From: Acidiferrobacterales bacterium
GTDB taxonomy: Bacteria > Pseudomonadota > Gammaproteobacteria > Arenicellales > JAJDZL01
Length of the DNA stretch: 64,000 nt
NCBI GenBank assembly: GCA_028820695.1
Contig: JAPPIB010000025.1
Span: forward strand, 1 to 64,000
Reading direction: 5' to 3'
Notes under the pieces: generated by a model
Told to the model about the DNA's origin: nothing
Databases searched by the model: none
The model's input: only the letters and a program-made list of their open reading frames with translations
Program-made: the position numbers and the translations under genes
Shown here: piece after piece, positions 48,051-56,335 of the stretch
Numbering within the stretch: position 1 is the first letter of the stretch
Layout of the letters: every line of letters begins with the position of its first letter

Positions 48051-49152
48051 CAGCGCTCCGGATAACCGTACAGATCTGATGGATGTGCGACTTGGGCATT
48101 TCGGGATAGAGAGGCAGTGAGATCACTTCATCTGCCGCGGTGATGGATTCAGGAAAATCAGCATCCGAATAGCCCAGATGACGATAAGGCAGTTGCTTGT
48201 GTATTGGAAACGGGTAATAGATCTGGTATCCGATGCCATGACGGTCCAGGACTTTGGCAATTGTGTTCCGAATCCGGCTTCTGACTGTAAACACATTGTA
48301 TGCGTGAGTTGTTCCGACCTGTTGCTGTGGCAGTGTCAGATCAAGTCCTTGCAGCTGCTCGAGGTAGATTTCTGAAATCTCGTGCCGGGTTCTGATCTTC
48401 CCGTCAACCGAATTTATCTTGACCGACAGCACTGCGGCCTGAATGCAGTCGAGTCGATTGGTGCTTCCGATAATCGAGTGGGTATTCGGGCCGGTCACGC
48501 CATGATTTCGCAACAGCTTCAATTGGTCGGCAATCCAGGCATCGTTGGTTGCAACGAGGCCACCATCCCCGAATGCTCCCAACACCTTGGTCGGATAGAA
48601 ACTGAAACAACCCGCGTCACCGATACTTCCGGCAAATCGCTCACCGATTCTTGCACCAAACGCCTGCGCTGCGTCTTCGACGACTGCGATGCCGCGGTCC
48701 GCCGCAATTCTCATAATCGGTGCGAGATTTGCGGGTGCACCGAAAAGGTGAACCGGCAATATGGCTTTTGTATTATCGCGAATCGCGGATTCAATCCTGC
48801 TCACATCAATATTGAAATCAATCGGATCTATGTCTACGAAAATCGGTGTGGCGCCGATGAGGGATACTGCTTCTGCCGTCGCGAAAAAGGTAAAGTCGGG
48901 AACAATAACCGAGTCGCCAGGCCCCACGCCTGAAGCCTTCAATGCCAGTGAAATGGCTTCAGTTCCACTCGATACCGAAACCGCATGCTCCACTTTGAGA
49001 TAGTCGGCCATGAGCGTCTCAAACCGATCAATCGCGTCACCCAGAATGAAGTTTCCACTCAGACCCAAGCGTTCTATTTCCTCGAACCACTCATTTTTGA
49101 CCTCGTTGTATTGCCCGGTCAGGTCGAAATACGGAATCGTCTGCTTTGCCAT
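48043..49152 (-). CDS. DegT/DnrJ/EryC1/StrS family sugar aminotransferase (GnnB-like candidate)
   Basis: This 369-residue PLP enzyme belongs to the nucleotide-sugar aminotransferases. The segments FDLTGQYNEVKNEWF, VSSGTEAISLALKA, VPDFTFFATAEAV, DAAQAFGARIGERFAG and CFSFYPTKVLGAFGDGG (with the PLP lysine in the YPTK part) are diagnostic. It probably transaminates a keto-sugar nucleotide. It lies two bases after an oxidoreductase gene of the family that includes UDP-GlcNAc 3-dehydrogenase GnnA, so the pair could make UDP-GlcNAc3N. A WbpE-like role in a UDP-GlcNAc(3NAc) uronic acid pathway is the main alternative, but WbpA and WbpD homologues are not seen in the window. Confidence 0.85.
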   Translation of the reverse strand: MAKQTIPYFDLTGQYNEVKNEWFEEIERLGLSGNFILGDAIDRFETLMADYLKVEHAVSVSSGTEAISLALKASGVGPGDSVIVPDFTFFATAEAVSLIGATPIFVDIDPIDFNIDVSRIESAIRDNTKAILPVHLFGAPANLAPIMRIAADRGIAVVEDAAQAFGARIGERFAGSIGDAGCFSFYPTKVLGAFGDGGLVATNDAWIADQLKLLRNHGVTGPNTHSIIGSTNRLDCIQAAVLSVKINSVDGKIRTRHEISEIYLEQLQGLDLTLPQQQVGTTHAYNVFTVRSRIRNTIAKVLDRHGIGYQIYYPFPIHKQLPYRHLGYSDADFPESITAADEVISLPLYPEMPKSHIHQICTVIRSAVG

Positions 49153-49154
49153 CG

Positions 49155-50114
49155 TCAGTTTTGGTTAACCTGTATACGAACCATCTCAGCCACCTGCATC
49201 GCGGACAATCCATCCTCAACGGTAACGTATGGTGTGCCACCATTGCGAACAATATCCACAAAGTGATTGACTTCTGTCTTCAAGGTGATATTCGGTGTGA
49301 CCTCGACTTTTGATTCAACCGTCACTGTATCCGCATCCCCATCGTTATTGTCCTCAGTTGTCCGAACCGTCATCGTCTGGTTGAGCAAGTCAAGCTCCAT
49401 GTACTGATGATGTGTGTAGACCTGAAAAATCCTCTGTCGTTCAAGTGCGACCCGGGACGCGGTCACATTTGCCACTGAGCCGTTCTCAAATTCAATTCTG
49501 GCATTCGCAACATCAACATGCTGGGTCACTACTGACGTACCGAGTGCCGAAACACTTGCCACCGGGGCCTTGACGAATGCTAGCACCAGATCAATATCGT
49601 GGATCATGAGATCATTGATCACATCAACATCACCACCGCGGCCGCCAAACTTGCCCTGTCTGTGCGCCTCGACGTACTTGGGCTGATCCACCCTATTGGA
49701 GGCCTCCATAATCGCGGAATTGAATCGCTCCTGATGTCCGACCATGCACGTCACGCCGTTGCGATGGGTCAGTTCGACGATGGATTGCGCCTCTTCAAGG
49801 GAGGAAGCCAGAGGTTTTTCGATCAGAACGTGAACCTTTCGGTTCAGACAAATCTCGGCGACGCTGTAATGTGCGGTTGAGGGGACCGCAATACTGATCG
49901 CATCGGCCAGTTCAGCCAGCTGTGCTGAGTCGGTATACCATGCACAATCGAATCTTTCAGCCACCCGGCGTGCGGTATCCGGGACAATGTCAGCAACTCC
50001 GATCAATTCAACCGCATCGTTCGCCTTATAGTGGGATGCGTGGAGCTCGCCCATGAAACCGGCGCCGATCACGCCGACTTTCAGTTTGTCGGCTGCGTTG
50101 ATGTGACTGGTCAT
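49155..50114 (-). CDS. Gfo/Idh/MocA family NAD-dependent sugar dehydrogenase (GnnA-like candidate)
   Basis: The 319-residue product has an N-terminal Rossmann fold (VGVIGAGFMGELHASHY), the EKPLASSLEEAQ motif that carries the conserved Lys, and a C-terminal alpha/beta domain. The VGHQERFN, DVDVINDLMIHDIDLVLAF and VDVANARIEFENGSVANVTA segments resemble the Gfo/Idh/MocA branch often found near lipid A genes and including GnnA of Acidithiobacillus ferrooxidans. That enzyme oxidises the 3-hydroxyl of UDP-GlcNAc. Substrate assignment here is inference from similarity remembered, not searched. It is the first gene of a four-gene cluster ending with the crotonase. Confidence 0.82.
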   Translation of the reverse strand: MTSHINAADKLKVGVIGAGFMGELHASHYKANDAVELIGVADIVPDTARRVAERFDCAWYTDSAQLAELADAISIAVPSTAHYSVAEICLNRKVHVLIEKPLASSLEEAQSIVELTHRNGVTCMVGHQERFNSAIMEASNRVDQPKYVEAHRQGKFGGRGGDVDVINDLMIHDIDLVLAFVKAPVASVSALGTSVVTQHVDVANARIEFENGSVANVTASRVALERQRIFQVYTHHQYMELDLLNQTMTVRTTEDNNDGDADTVTVESKVEVTPNITLKTEVNHFVDIVRNGGTPYVTVEDGLSAMQVAEMVRIQVNQN

Positions 50115-50257
50115 AGTCGTAATTACTACTCGACAGAAGTTGAAGTGGCAGATGAATTGGTTGATATACCGTTAGAAACCCGCCTGAATCTGAGTGGAAC
50201 GGCCAAGCAAACAGTCATAATCGAATAACCGATCGCATTCGATCAGAACCCGACGGC

Positions 50258-50287
50258 ATTATATACACTCGACTGTATTCGATTGAA
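50258..50287 (-). promoter_or_regulatory. Candidate sigma-70 promoter for the GnnA-like gene cluster
   Basis: On the minus strand a perfect TATAAT (50263-50258) follows TTCAAT (50287-50282) at 18 bases. The -35 element is poor. The transcript leader would be about 135 bases. Confidence 0.4.
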
Positions 50288-50412
50288 AACGGGTCAGGCA
50301 CCTGTTGCAATGGGAGTGAATGAATCTGTCCTGTTGTGGCTGTTGGCTTTGCGCCTGAGTGATGTGTCGAACGGGTACAACTTATTTGTTGCGGTATCAC
50401 AAGGAGGTTAAA

Positions 50413-50469
50413 ATGAGATGGTTGCAAGATCTTGAGATTCAGGAGACCGGGAGCCGGGTGTCATTTTGA
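50413..50469 (+). CDS. Possible 18-residue leader peptide upstream of the TerB-like gene
   Basis: An ATG at 50413 is preceded by AAGGAGGTTAAA, a near-perfect Shine-Dalgarno sequence at ideal distance, the strongest in the window. The frame MRWLQDLEIQETGSRVSF ends with TGA at 50467-50469, which overlaps the ATG of the TerB-like gene as TGATG. It may be a true microprotein or a leader whose translation delivers ribosomes to the next gene. I know no family for it. Confidence 0.5.
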   Translation: MRWLQDLEIQETGSRVSF

Positions 50470-50936
50470 TGCTTACAAATCTCAGAATAAATCTAACGAC
50501 TTTTCTTTCAGTCGAGGATGTCACCGAAGGGAACGATTCCGTCGCACGGACATCCAATGCGGCAGCCGCGCTGTTGCTGGAGGCCGCTCAGGCCGACAAT
50601 GAGATAGACGAAGCAGAACTTGCTCAGATTGAACTTTCATTAGTCAACAACCTGGGCGTGAACTCGGAAAACGTCAAGCAGATTGTCAGCGGCGCACAGA
50701 AGCAACTGGATCATGCGACGTGTCTGCACGAGATCACCAAGATCATCAATCAGAATTGGTCAGTCAACGACAAGATCAACTTGATTGAGAGCATGTGGAA
50801 AGTCGTATTGAGTGATCAGCATCTCGATGCACATGAACAGCATCTGATGCGAAAGATCAAGGGATTGCTCCACATTCCGCAGACCGAGTACATTGCAGCC
50901 AAACTACGCGCCAAAGACGCGCTTGGCACCAACTGA
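50469..50936 (+). CDS. TerB-like helical protein
   Basis: The 155-residue product is predicted to be entirely helical and resembles the TerB/tellurite resistance TerB-like family: AAAALLLEAAQADNEIDEAELAQIELSL is the first repeat with its acidic metal-site-like residues, and LIESMWKVVLSDQHLDAHEQHLMRKI is the second half. The biological role of chromosomal TerB-like proteins outside ter operons is unknown. It converges on ssb, and no other ter gene is present. The ATG at 50469 overlaps the stop of a preceding 18-codon frame and has no good ribosome binding site of its own, which points to translational coupling. Confidence 0.8.
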   Translation: MLTNLRINLTTFLSVEDVTEGNDSVARTSNAAAALLLEAAQADNEIDEAELAQIELSLVNNLGVNSENVKQIVSGAQKQLDHATCLHEITKIINQNWSVNDKINLIESMWKVVLSDQHLDAHEQHLMRKIKGLLHIPQTEYIAAKLRAKDALGTN

Positions 50937-50967
50937 TCCAAGTTGTGCCGTCTCTGCCGGCCGGCGT

Positions 50968-51450
50968 CTACCAGGGAATGTCTTCGGCTGGATCTTCCGG
51001 GAAGTCTGAAGTGCTTTGCGGTCTCGCGGGTTGCGAGGTTTGGGAATCAGGGTCAGCATTGCTGCTCTGACCATCGTCGGATGTCCGAGAGTAATCTCCC
51101 TGCCCGTCGCCTCTGGAACCCAGCATGGTCATGTCCCGTGCAACTATCTCGGTTGAATATCGATCCTGACCGGTTCTCGGGTCTTGCCATTTCCGGGTCT
51201 GCAGTCGGCCCTCAACATAGACCAGACTGCCCTTGCGGAGATATTGTGCGACCACTTCTGCAAGTTTTCCGAAAAAAACAACCCGATGCCATTCAGTCTT
51301 CTCCTGACGTTCACCCGAATCCTGACTTGGGAATCTTTCGCTCGTCGCCACATTGCAATTCACAACCATAAGCCCGGTCTGTGTTCTGCGTTGGTCTGGG
51401 TCAGCGCCCAAGCGCCCTACGATGATTGCCTTGTTTACACTACCTGTCAT
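50968..51450 (-). CDS. ssb: Single-stranded DNA-binding protein
   Basis: SSB (160 residues) coats single-stranded DNA during replication and repair. The OB-fold sequence is clear: [42 protein letters not shown] and the [17 protein letters not shown] block. A Gln/Ser/Asp-rich linker leads to the acidic C-terminal tip EDIPW; the tip is DIPF in most bacteria. The ATG at 51450 has GGAG upstream; a TTG two codons before it is not needed. It lies 60 bases after the MFS gene. Confidence 0.95.
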   Translation of the reverse strand: MTGSVNKAIIVGRLGADPDQRRTQTGLMVVNCNVATSERFPSQDSGERQEKTEWHRVVFFGKLAEVVAQYLRKGSLVYVEGRLQTRKWQDPRTGQDRYSTEIVARDMTMLGSRGDGQGDYSRTSDDGQSSNADPDSQTSQPARPQSTSDFPEDPAEDIPW

Positions 51451-51510
51451 TTTCAACTCCGAAATCTAAGCGTTAATCATGGTTCTACCCAGCTTGAATT
51501 TCGACTTCGA

Positions 51511-52710
51511 TCATTTCAATGTCGACACCTTGCCCAAAACAATGAACTCAATCGATATCCATAGCAGTATAACAATTCCCGCCGCACAAAACACACCAGT
51601 TGCGCCGAACCAATCGTAGGCGAATCCACCGACGACACCACCCACAAACGCACCTGTGAATGTACAGGTGTTGAACACACCCATCACCGTGCCCCGCATA
51701 CCTGAGTCTGCGGCAGAAACAGTCGTTGAGGGAAAGATAGCCTCAAGTGTATTGAATCCGACAAAGAACAGCCACAAACCGACTGCCAGAAGCACAAAAT
51801 CACCTGAACGCGAACCTAGAGTCACACCTGCGAGCGCAATGACAAGCAATAATGCTGCGCAAAGCATGACCGGTCGGGAGCGTCCTTTTCCTGATCCGAT
51901 TCGGATCAGTGGAACCATCATGACGAATGACAAAATGAACACCGGTGCATAAACCTTCCAGGTACTGGTTCGAGCAAGTCCGGTCGCTTCCACAAGTTCG
52001 ATGGGAAACGCCAGGAACAGGGACGTTACCGCTACATGAATGGCCAGGGTACCGAAGTATAGCCCGACAAGTTTCCGATTGGTCAGCGCAGACTTCAAAT
52101 TTGAAAACAGACGCCCGGTCGGTGCGCTTGCGACCTGAACCGGCAGCGGAGGGACAACCTTCCAGACCAGAATCAGTCCGACTGCCGCCATCGCCGCAGC
52201 CAACCAGAACAAGCCTCGCAGTCCGGCAATGTAGTTCAACGAGGGGCCCAGAATCAGCGCCAGGGTGAACGCAGTACCAATTGACACTCCGATGACCGCC
52301 ATCGCCTTGGTGCGTTGTGATTCTCGAGTCAGGTCACCGACACATGCCAGCACCACTGCCGCGATGGCTCCACCGCCTTGCAGGAATCTCCCGGCGATAA
52401 CTCCAAAGATGGTGGTTGATTCCGCAGCGACCATACTGCCAATCGCAAAAATCACCAGGCCGAGCACCAGCATCGGTTTTCGTCCCCATCGATCCGAAGC
52501 GGCGCCAAAAGGCACCTGCAGCAGTGCCTGGGTCAGGCCATAGATGCCAAGTGCCATACCGATGAGAATCGGTGTTGACCCATGGAAATCATCAGCATGC
52601 AGCGCCAACACCGGCAAAATCATGAACAGCCCAATGAGGCGCATTGCCAGTACGGCAGCCAGCGAGGTAACCGACTTTCTCTCTAATGCTGTAAAACCTT
52701 CTTGTCGCAC
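51511..52710 (-). CDS. Major facilitator superfamily transporter
   Basis: The 399-residue protein has 12 hydrophobic segments. The loop 2-3 signature GAASDRWGRKPML and the family's motif C-like segment in helix 5 (GVSIGTAFTLALILGPSLN) identify a drug:H+ antiporter-type MFS protein, closest in my memory to YajR-like exporters, without the C-terminal ferredoxin-like domain of E. coli YajR. Its substrate is unknown. The MFS-ssb pair divergent from uvrA is a common gammaproteobacterial arrangement. The start is GTG at 52710. Confidence 0.88.
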   Translation of the reverse strand: MRQEGFTALERKSVTSLAAVLAMRLIGLFMILPVLALHADDFHGSTPILIGMALGIYGLTQALLQVPFGAASDRWGRKPMLVLGLVIFAIGSMVAAESTTIFGVIAGRFLQGGGAIAAVVLACVGDLTRESQRTKAMAVIGVSIGTAFTLALILGPSLNYIAGLRGLFWLAAAMAAVGLILVWKVVPPLPVQVASAPTGRLFSNLKSALTNRKLVGLYFGTLAIHVAVTSLFLAFPIELVEATGLARTSTWKVYAPVFILSFVMMVPLIRIGSGKGRSRPVMLCAALLLVIALAGVTLGSRSGDFVLLAVGLWLFFVGFNTLEAIFPSTTVSAADSGMRGTVMGVFNTCTFTGAFVGGVVGGFAYDWFGATGVFCAAGIVILLWISIEFIVLGKVSTLK

Positions 52711-53164
52711 TTGAGACTTTATGACTTCAGTAAATCCGATCAGGCCAACAGCAGGCGGACGAACATAACAATAACTTCCGGGAATACGATGGACACGAGA
52801 GAGGTCAGCTTGATACTGAAGTGATCGCTTCGACTTTTTCCCTGACGGGCTGCCGATACCCTGGCAAGAGCAGTAAGAATCGCTTGAAGCCTGTATGCAT
52901 GATCAATGCTGACAAGTGATTGTCCAATCGTCCCGCGACCAAGATATGAGGAAAGTTACTTCGGGCTCAATGTTGGCGCAAGTGGATGCAACGCAAAGTG
53001 ACCTGGTCGGGGAAGCCAGCTGTGATCTTCACGCAACGATCGTTTCTGAGTTCCGGGGGCAGTATTCACATCTCCTGCCTGAACCTTCAAATGCTTCATA
53101 CGTACATTACGTTTGTTGACTTGTTACATGAAAAACCGGGTTCCGACTTAAGTCGCCGTGTTAT

Positions 53165-53353
53165 TTATATCGTTAATTCAGTCTGACTGATGCAAGTTTT
53201 TTCGAGAACTTCGTCAATTGATTTTTCGAATTCAGCCAGGTACGCGGCTTGCACCACCGCGATTCCTTTCTTTATCTGTCCAGCAAAGAAATTTGCCGGA
53301 CGCAGTAAACCCCCAATCCAATTCGCGTTTGGAATTCTTTTTGCCTGATGCAC
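53165..53353 (-). CDS. Doubtful small ORF upstream of uvrA
   Basis: A 62-codon frame from GTG 53353 to TAA 53165 encodes a protein with plausible composition ([20 protein letters not shown], then an acidic amphipathic helix). I do not recognise it. There is no ribosome binding site, and its start lies inside the putative uvrA promoter; the open frame continues antisense into uvrA. It might be a remnant of a gene. Confidence 0.25.
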   Translation of the reverse strand: MHQAKRIPNANWIGGLLRPANFFAGQIKKGIAVVQAAYLAEFEKSIDEVLEKTCISQTELTI

Positions 53354-53369
53354 CCAAAGCGGGTAATAT
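53341..53369 (+). promoter_or_regulatory. Candidate sigma-70 promoter for uvrA
   Basis: TTGCCT (53341-53346) and TAATAT (53364-53369) are 17 bases apart, each with four of six consensus matches. Transcription would begin near 53376, which makes the ATG at 53373 unlikely as start and favours 53394 or 53400. Confidence 0.45.
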
Positions 53370-53393
53370 TTAATGGTTGTACTTTTTTTTAAA

Positions 53394-56261
53394 ATGCCGA
53401 TGTCGTCAGGAAAAATCATCGTCCGCGGTGCTAGAACACATAACCTGAAAAATGTTTCGGTCGACCTGCCGCGGGACAAGATCAACGTAATCACCGGTCT
53501 TTCCGGCTCCGGCAAGTCGTCACTGGCATTCGATACGATCTATGCGGAAGGACAAAGACGTTACGTGGAGTCCCTTTCCGCCTATGCAAGACAATTCCTC
53601 GCACTGAAGGACAAGCCTGATGTCGATTCGATTGAAGGGTTATCCCCGGCAATCAGCATCAATCAGCAGGCAACTCGTTACAGTCCCCGTTCCACGGTGG
53701 GTACGGTAACTGAAGTCTATGACTATCTCCGCTTGCTCTATGCCAGAATCGGAGAACCAAGATGTCCCGAACATGGCGTTACACTCTCCGCAAAGTCGAT
53801 TGCTCAGATTGTCGATCAAGTACTGTCACTCGGCGAAGATATCAGGACCGCAGTCATCGCTCCGGTCGTGCGTGACAAAAAAGGCGAACACGAACAAACC
53901 ATCGCCAAACTAAAGCGGCTGGGGTACGTTCGACTGCGAATCAATGGCGATGTTTATGAGATCGAGCGCGTGCCGAAACTGGATCGCAATTTAAAAAACA
54001 CCGTCGAAGTCATTGTCGATCGCCTCATTCCCTCTGACAGCACCCGTGTGCGTCTGACCGACTCGATTGAAACCGCGGTCGAACTGTCAGAGGGGCTTGT
54101 GATCTGTGCGAAGATTCACCAAGACGGTTCCATTGAAGACGAAGGCACTGTTTTCAGCGCCAACTTCGGCTGTCCCTACTGTGGCTATGTCTTGGATGAA
54201 CTTGAACCGAGAATTTTCTCATTCAACAATCCCATGGGAGCCTGCAGTCAATGCAAGGGACTCGGCCAAACGTTCAGTTTTGATCCTGAAAAAGTAGTGG
54301 TATCGCCCGAATCGAGTATCGCTTCAGGCGCCTTGGCGGAATGGAGTACCCGGCATGGCTACTATTACAGCATGCTGGAATCTTTGGCAAGACACTATGG
54401 CTTCAACCTTGATATCCCGTTTTCCGCACTTCCTGAAGCGGCCCGGAATCTCGTTTTATACGGCAGTGGATCGGACAAGATTGCCATGCGCTATACCAGC
54501 ACGAATGGACGAGTGTATCGGAGTTTCAGACCCTTTGAGGGCGTAATCCCAAATTTCGAGCGACGACTGCGGGAAACCACATCCGAAACCATCAAAGATG
54601 AACTCGCCAAGTATCAGATCACCAAGCCCTGCAACTCCTGCGGTGGGGCCAGACTGGCAATGGGTCCGCGTAACGTGTTTGTCGACAATATGGCCATCCA
54701 TGAACTGACGAATCTCAACATTACCGAAACCATCGATCGTTTCCAGAACATGAGCTACGACAGGCAGAATGTTCCAGTCGCGGAACGTATTGTCAGAGAC
54801 ATCACACAAAGACTGCAGTTTCTCGCTGATGTCGGCCTGACTTATGTTTCGCTGGATCGGGCGACCTCTACACTGTCCGGTGGCGAGCTTCAGAGAATCA
54901 GACTGGCATCTCAGGTCGGCTCCGGTCTGGTGGGTGTTACGTACGTGCTTGACGAACCGTCAATCGGACTCCATGAGCGGGACAACGCCAAATTACTGAA
55001 TACCCTGAGCCGCCTGCGCAACCTGGGCAACACACTGGTCGTAGTCGAGCATGATGAGACCACGATCAGGAGCGCCGACCATATCGTGGACTTGGGACCG
55101 AGAGCGGGTACCCAGGGCGGAGAAGTCCTGGTACAGGGGAGTGTTCAGGAGATTGAAAGCTGCCAGGAATCGCTGACCGGACAATATCTTTCCGGCAAGC
55201 GCAAGATTGACATACCGTTTTGGAGAGTGCCTTTTGATGAAAAGCGCACGCTCGGTATCCGGGGTGCGCAGGGGAATAACCTGAAGAACATTGATGTGGA
55301 AATACCGCTGGGGCTGTTCACTTGCGTGACCGGAGTTTCCGGATCCGGTAAATCAACGCTGGTCAATGAGACCATCCATCCTGCAATCTCCTCACGTCTT
55401 TATCGTTCGAGGCTGTCCGCCGCGAAGCACAGCGGAATATTCGGACTGGAGAATATTGATAAGATCATTCGGATCGATCAGCAACCGATCGGACGCACAC
55501 CGCGCTCGAATCCCGCCACCTATACCGGATTGTTCAGCCATATCAGGAAACTCTTTGCACGAACGCTGGAAGCTCGAAGCCGCGGCTATCAGGAAGGTCG
55601 GTTTTCCTTCAATGTTCGCGGCGGTCGCTGCGAGAACTGTCGCGGAGGAGGATTGGTGCGCGTGGAGATGAACTTTCTTCCAGATATGTTTGTCAGCTGC
55701 GAAGCCTGTAATGGGAAGCGTTACAATCGAGAGACACTTGAAATCGAATACAAGGGGATGAATATCGCTGAGGTGCTTGATCTTTCGGTCACAGAGGCGA
55801 TGGAGAAGTTTTCTGCGGTGCCGGCGCTTGCCCGCAAACTGAAAACGCTGTGCGACGTGGGTCTTGAATACATCCGGCTGGGACAGAGTGCGACGACACT
55901 ATCAGGCGGCGAGGCTCAAAGAATCAAATTATCACTGGAACTGTCAAAACGCGATACCGGAAGCACGCTGTATCTGCTGGACGAACCGACGACCGGGCTG
56001 CACTTCGAGGATATCAGGCAACTGCTTTCTGTTATACTGGAACTCCGTGACCGCGGTAACACCATTGTCATCATTGAGCATAATCTGGAGGTCATCAAAT
56101 CTGCCGACTGGATTATCGATCTCGGCCCCGAAGGTGGTGATGAAGGAGGCTTCATCACAGCGTGCGGCACCCCTGAGCAAGTGAGTACGGTCGGTGAGTC
56201 ACACACCGGATTGTGCCTTGCACGGGCACTTGAGCCAATCTCCGTTCACATTGATCACTGA
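53394..56261 (+). CDS. uvrA: Excinuclease ABC subunit A
   Basis: UvrA (955 residues) recognises DNA damage in nucleotide excision repair. Both ABC modules are complete: Walker A motifs [14 protein letters not shown] and [14 protein letters not shown], signature [14 protein letters not shown] and [15 protein letters not shown], and Walker [15 protein letters not shown] and [14 protein letters not shown]. The zinc modules CPYCG with CSQCKG, and CENCRGGG with [10 protein letters not shown], are present. The first ATG of the frame (53373) lies at the putative transcription start, so 53394 (or 53400) is preferred. An eight-T run sits just before the start. It is divergent from the MFS-ssb pair. 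Confidence 0.96.
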   Translation: MPMSSGKIIVRGARTHNLKNVSVDLPRDKINVITGLSGSGKSSLAFDTIYAEGQRRYVESLSAYARQFLALKDKPDVDSIEGLSPAISINQQATRYSPRSTVGTVTEVYDYLRLLYARIGEPRCPEHGVTLSAKSIAQIVDQVLSLGEDIRTAVIAPVVRDKKGEHEQTIAKLKRLGYVRLRINGDVYEIERVPKLDRNLKNTVEVIVDRLIPSDSTRVRLTDSIETAVELSEGLVICAKIHQDGSIEDEGTVFSANFGCPYCGYVLDELEPRIFSFNNPMGACSQCKGLGQTFSFDPEKVVVSPESSIASGALAEWSTRHGYYYSMLESLARHYGFNLDIPFSALPEAARNLVLYGSGSDKIAMRYTSTNGRVYRSFRPFEGVIPNFERRLRETTSETIKDELAKYQITKPCNSCGGARLAMGPRNVFVDNMAIHELTNLNITETIDRFQNMSYDRQNVPVAERIVRDITQRLQFLADVGLTYVSLDRATSTLSGGELQRIRLASQVGSGLVGVTYVLDEPSIGLHERDNAKLLNTLSRLRNLGNTLVVVEHDETTIRSADHIVDLGPRAGTQGGEVLVQGSVQEIESCQESLTGQYLSGKRKIDIPFWRVPFDEKRTLGIRGAQGNNLKNIDVEIPLGLFTCVTGVSGSGKSTLVNETIHPAISSRLYRSRLSAAKHSGIFGLENIDKIIRIDQQPIGRTPRSNPATYTGLFSHIRKLFARTLEARSRGYQEGRFSFNVRGGRCENCRGGGLVRVEMNFLPDMFVSCEACNGKRYNRETLEIEYKGMNIAEVLDLSVTEAMEKFSAVPALARKLKTLCDVGLEYIRLGQSATTLSGGEAQRIKLSLELSKRDTGSTLYLLDEPTTGLHFEDIRQLLSVILELRDRGNTIVIIEHNLEVIKSADWIIDLGPEGGDEGGFITACGTPEQVSTVGESHTGLCLARALEPISVHIDH

Positions 56262-56335
56262 TCACGTGGATGGGCATTTTCAGTATTTTCCTCAGCCGTA
56301 AGTTTGTATAAATTCGATAAATTGGTAGAACAGGT

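Larger units (their letters stand above)
52711..53393. other. Gap between the MFS gene and uvrA
   Basis: About 680 bases hold no recognisable gene apart from a doubtful minus-strand frame at 53165-53353. Two palindromes stand out: ACGTA-CAT-TACGT (53100-53112) and CGACTTAAGTCG (53144-53155). They could be operator sites; no terminator with a T-tract is seen. A classical LexA box (CTGT-N8-ACAG) was looked for by eye and not found. Confidence 0.4.
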
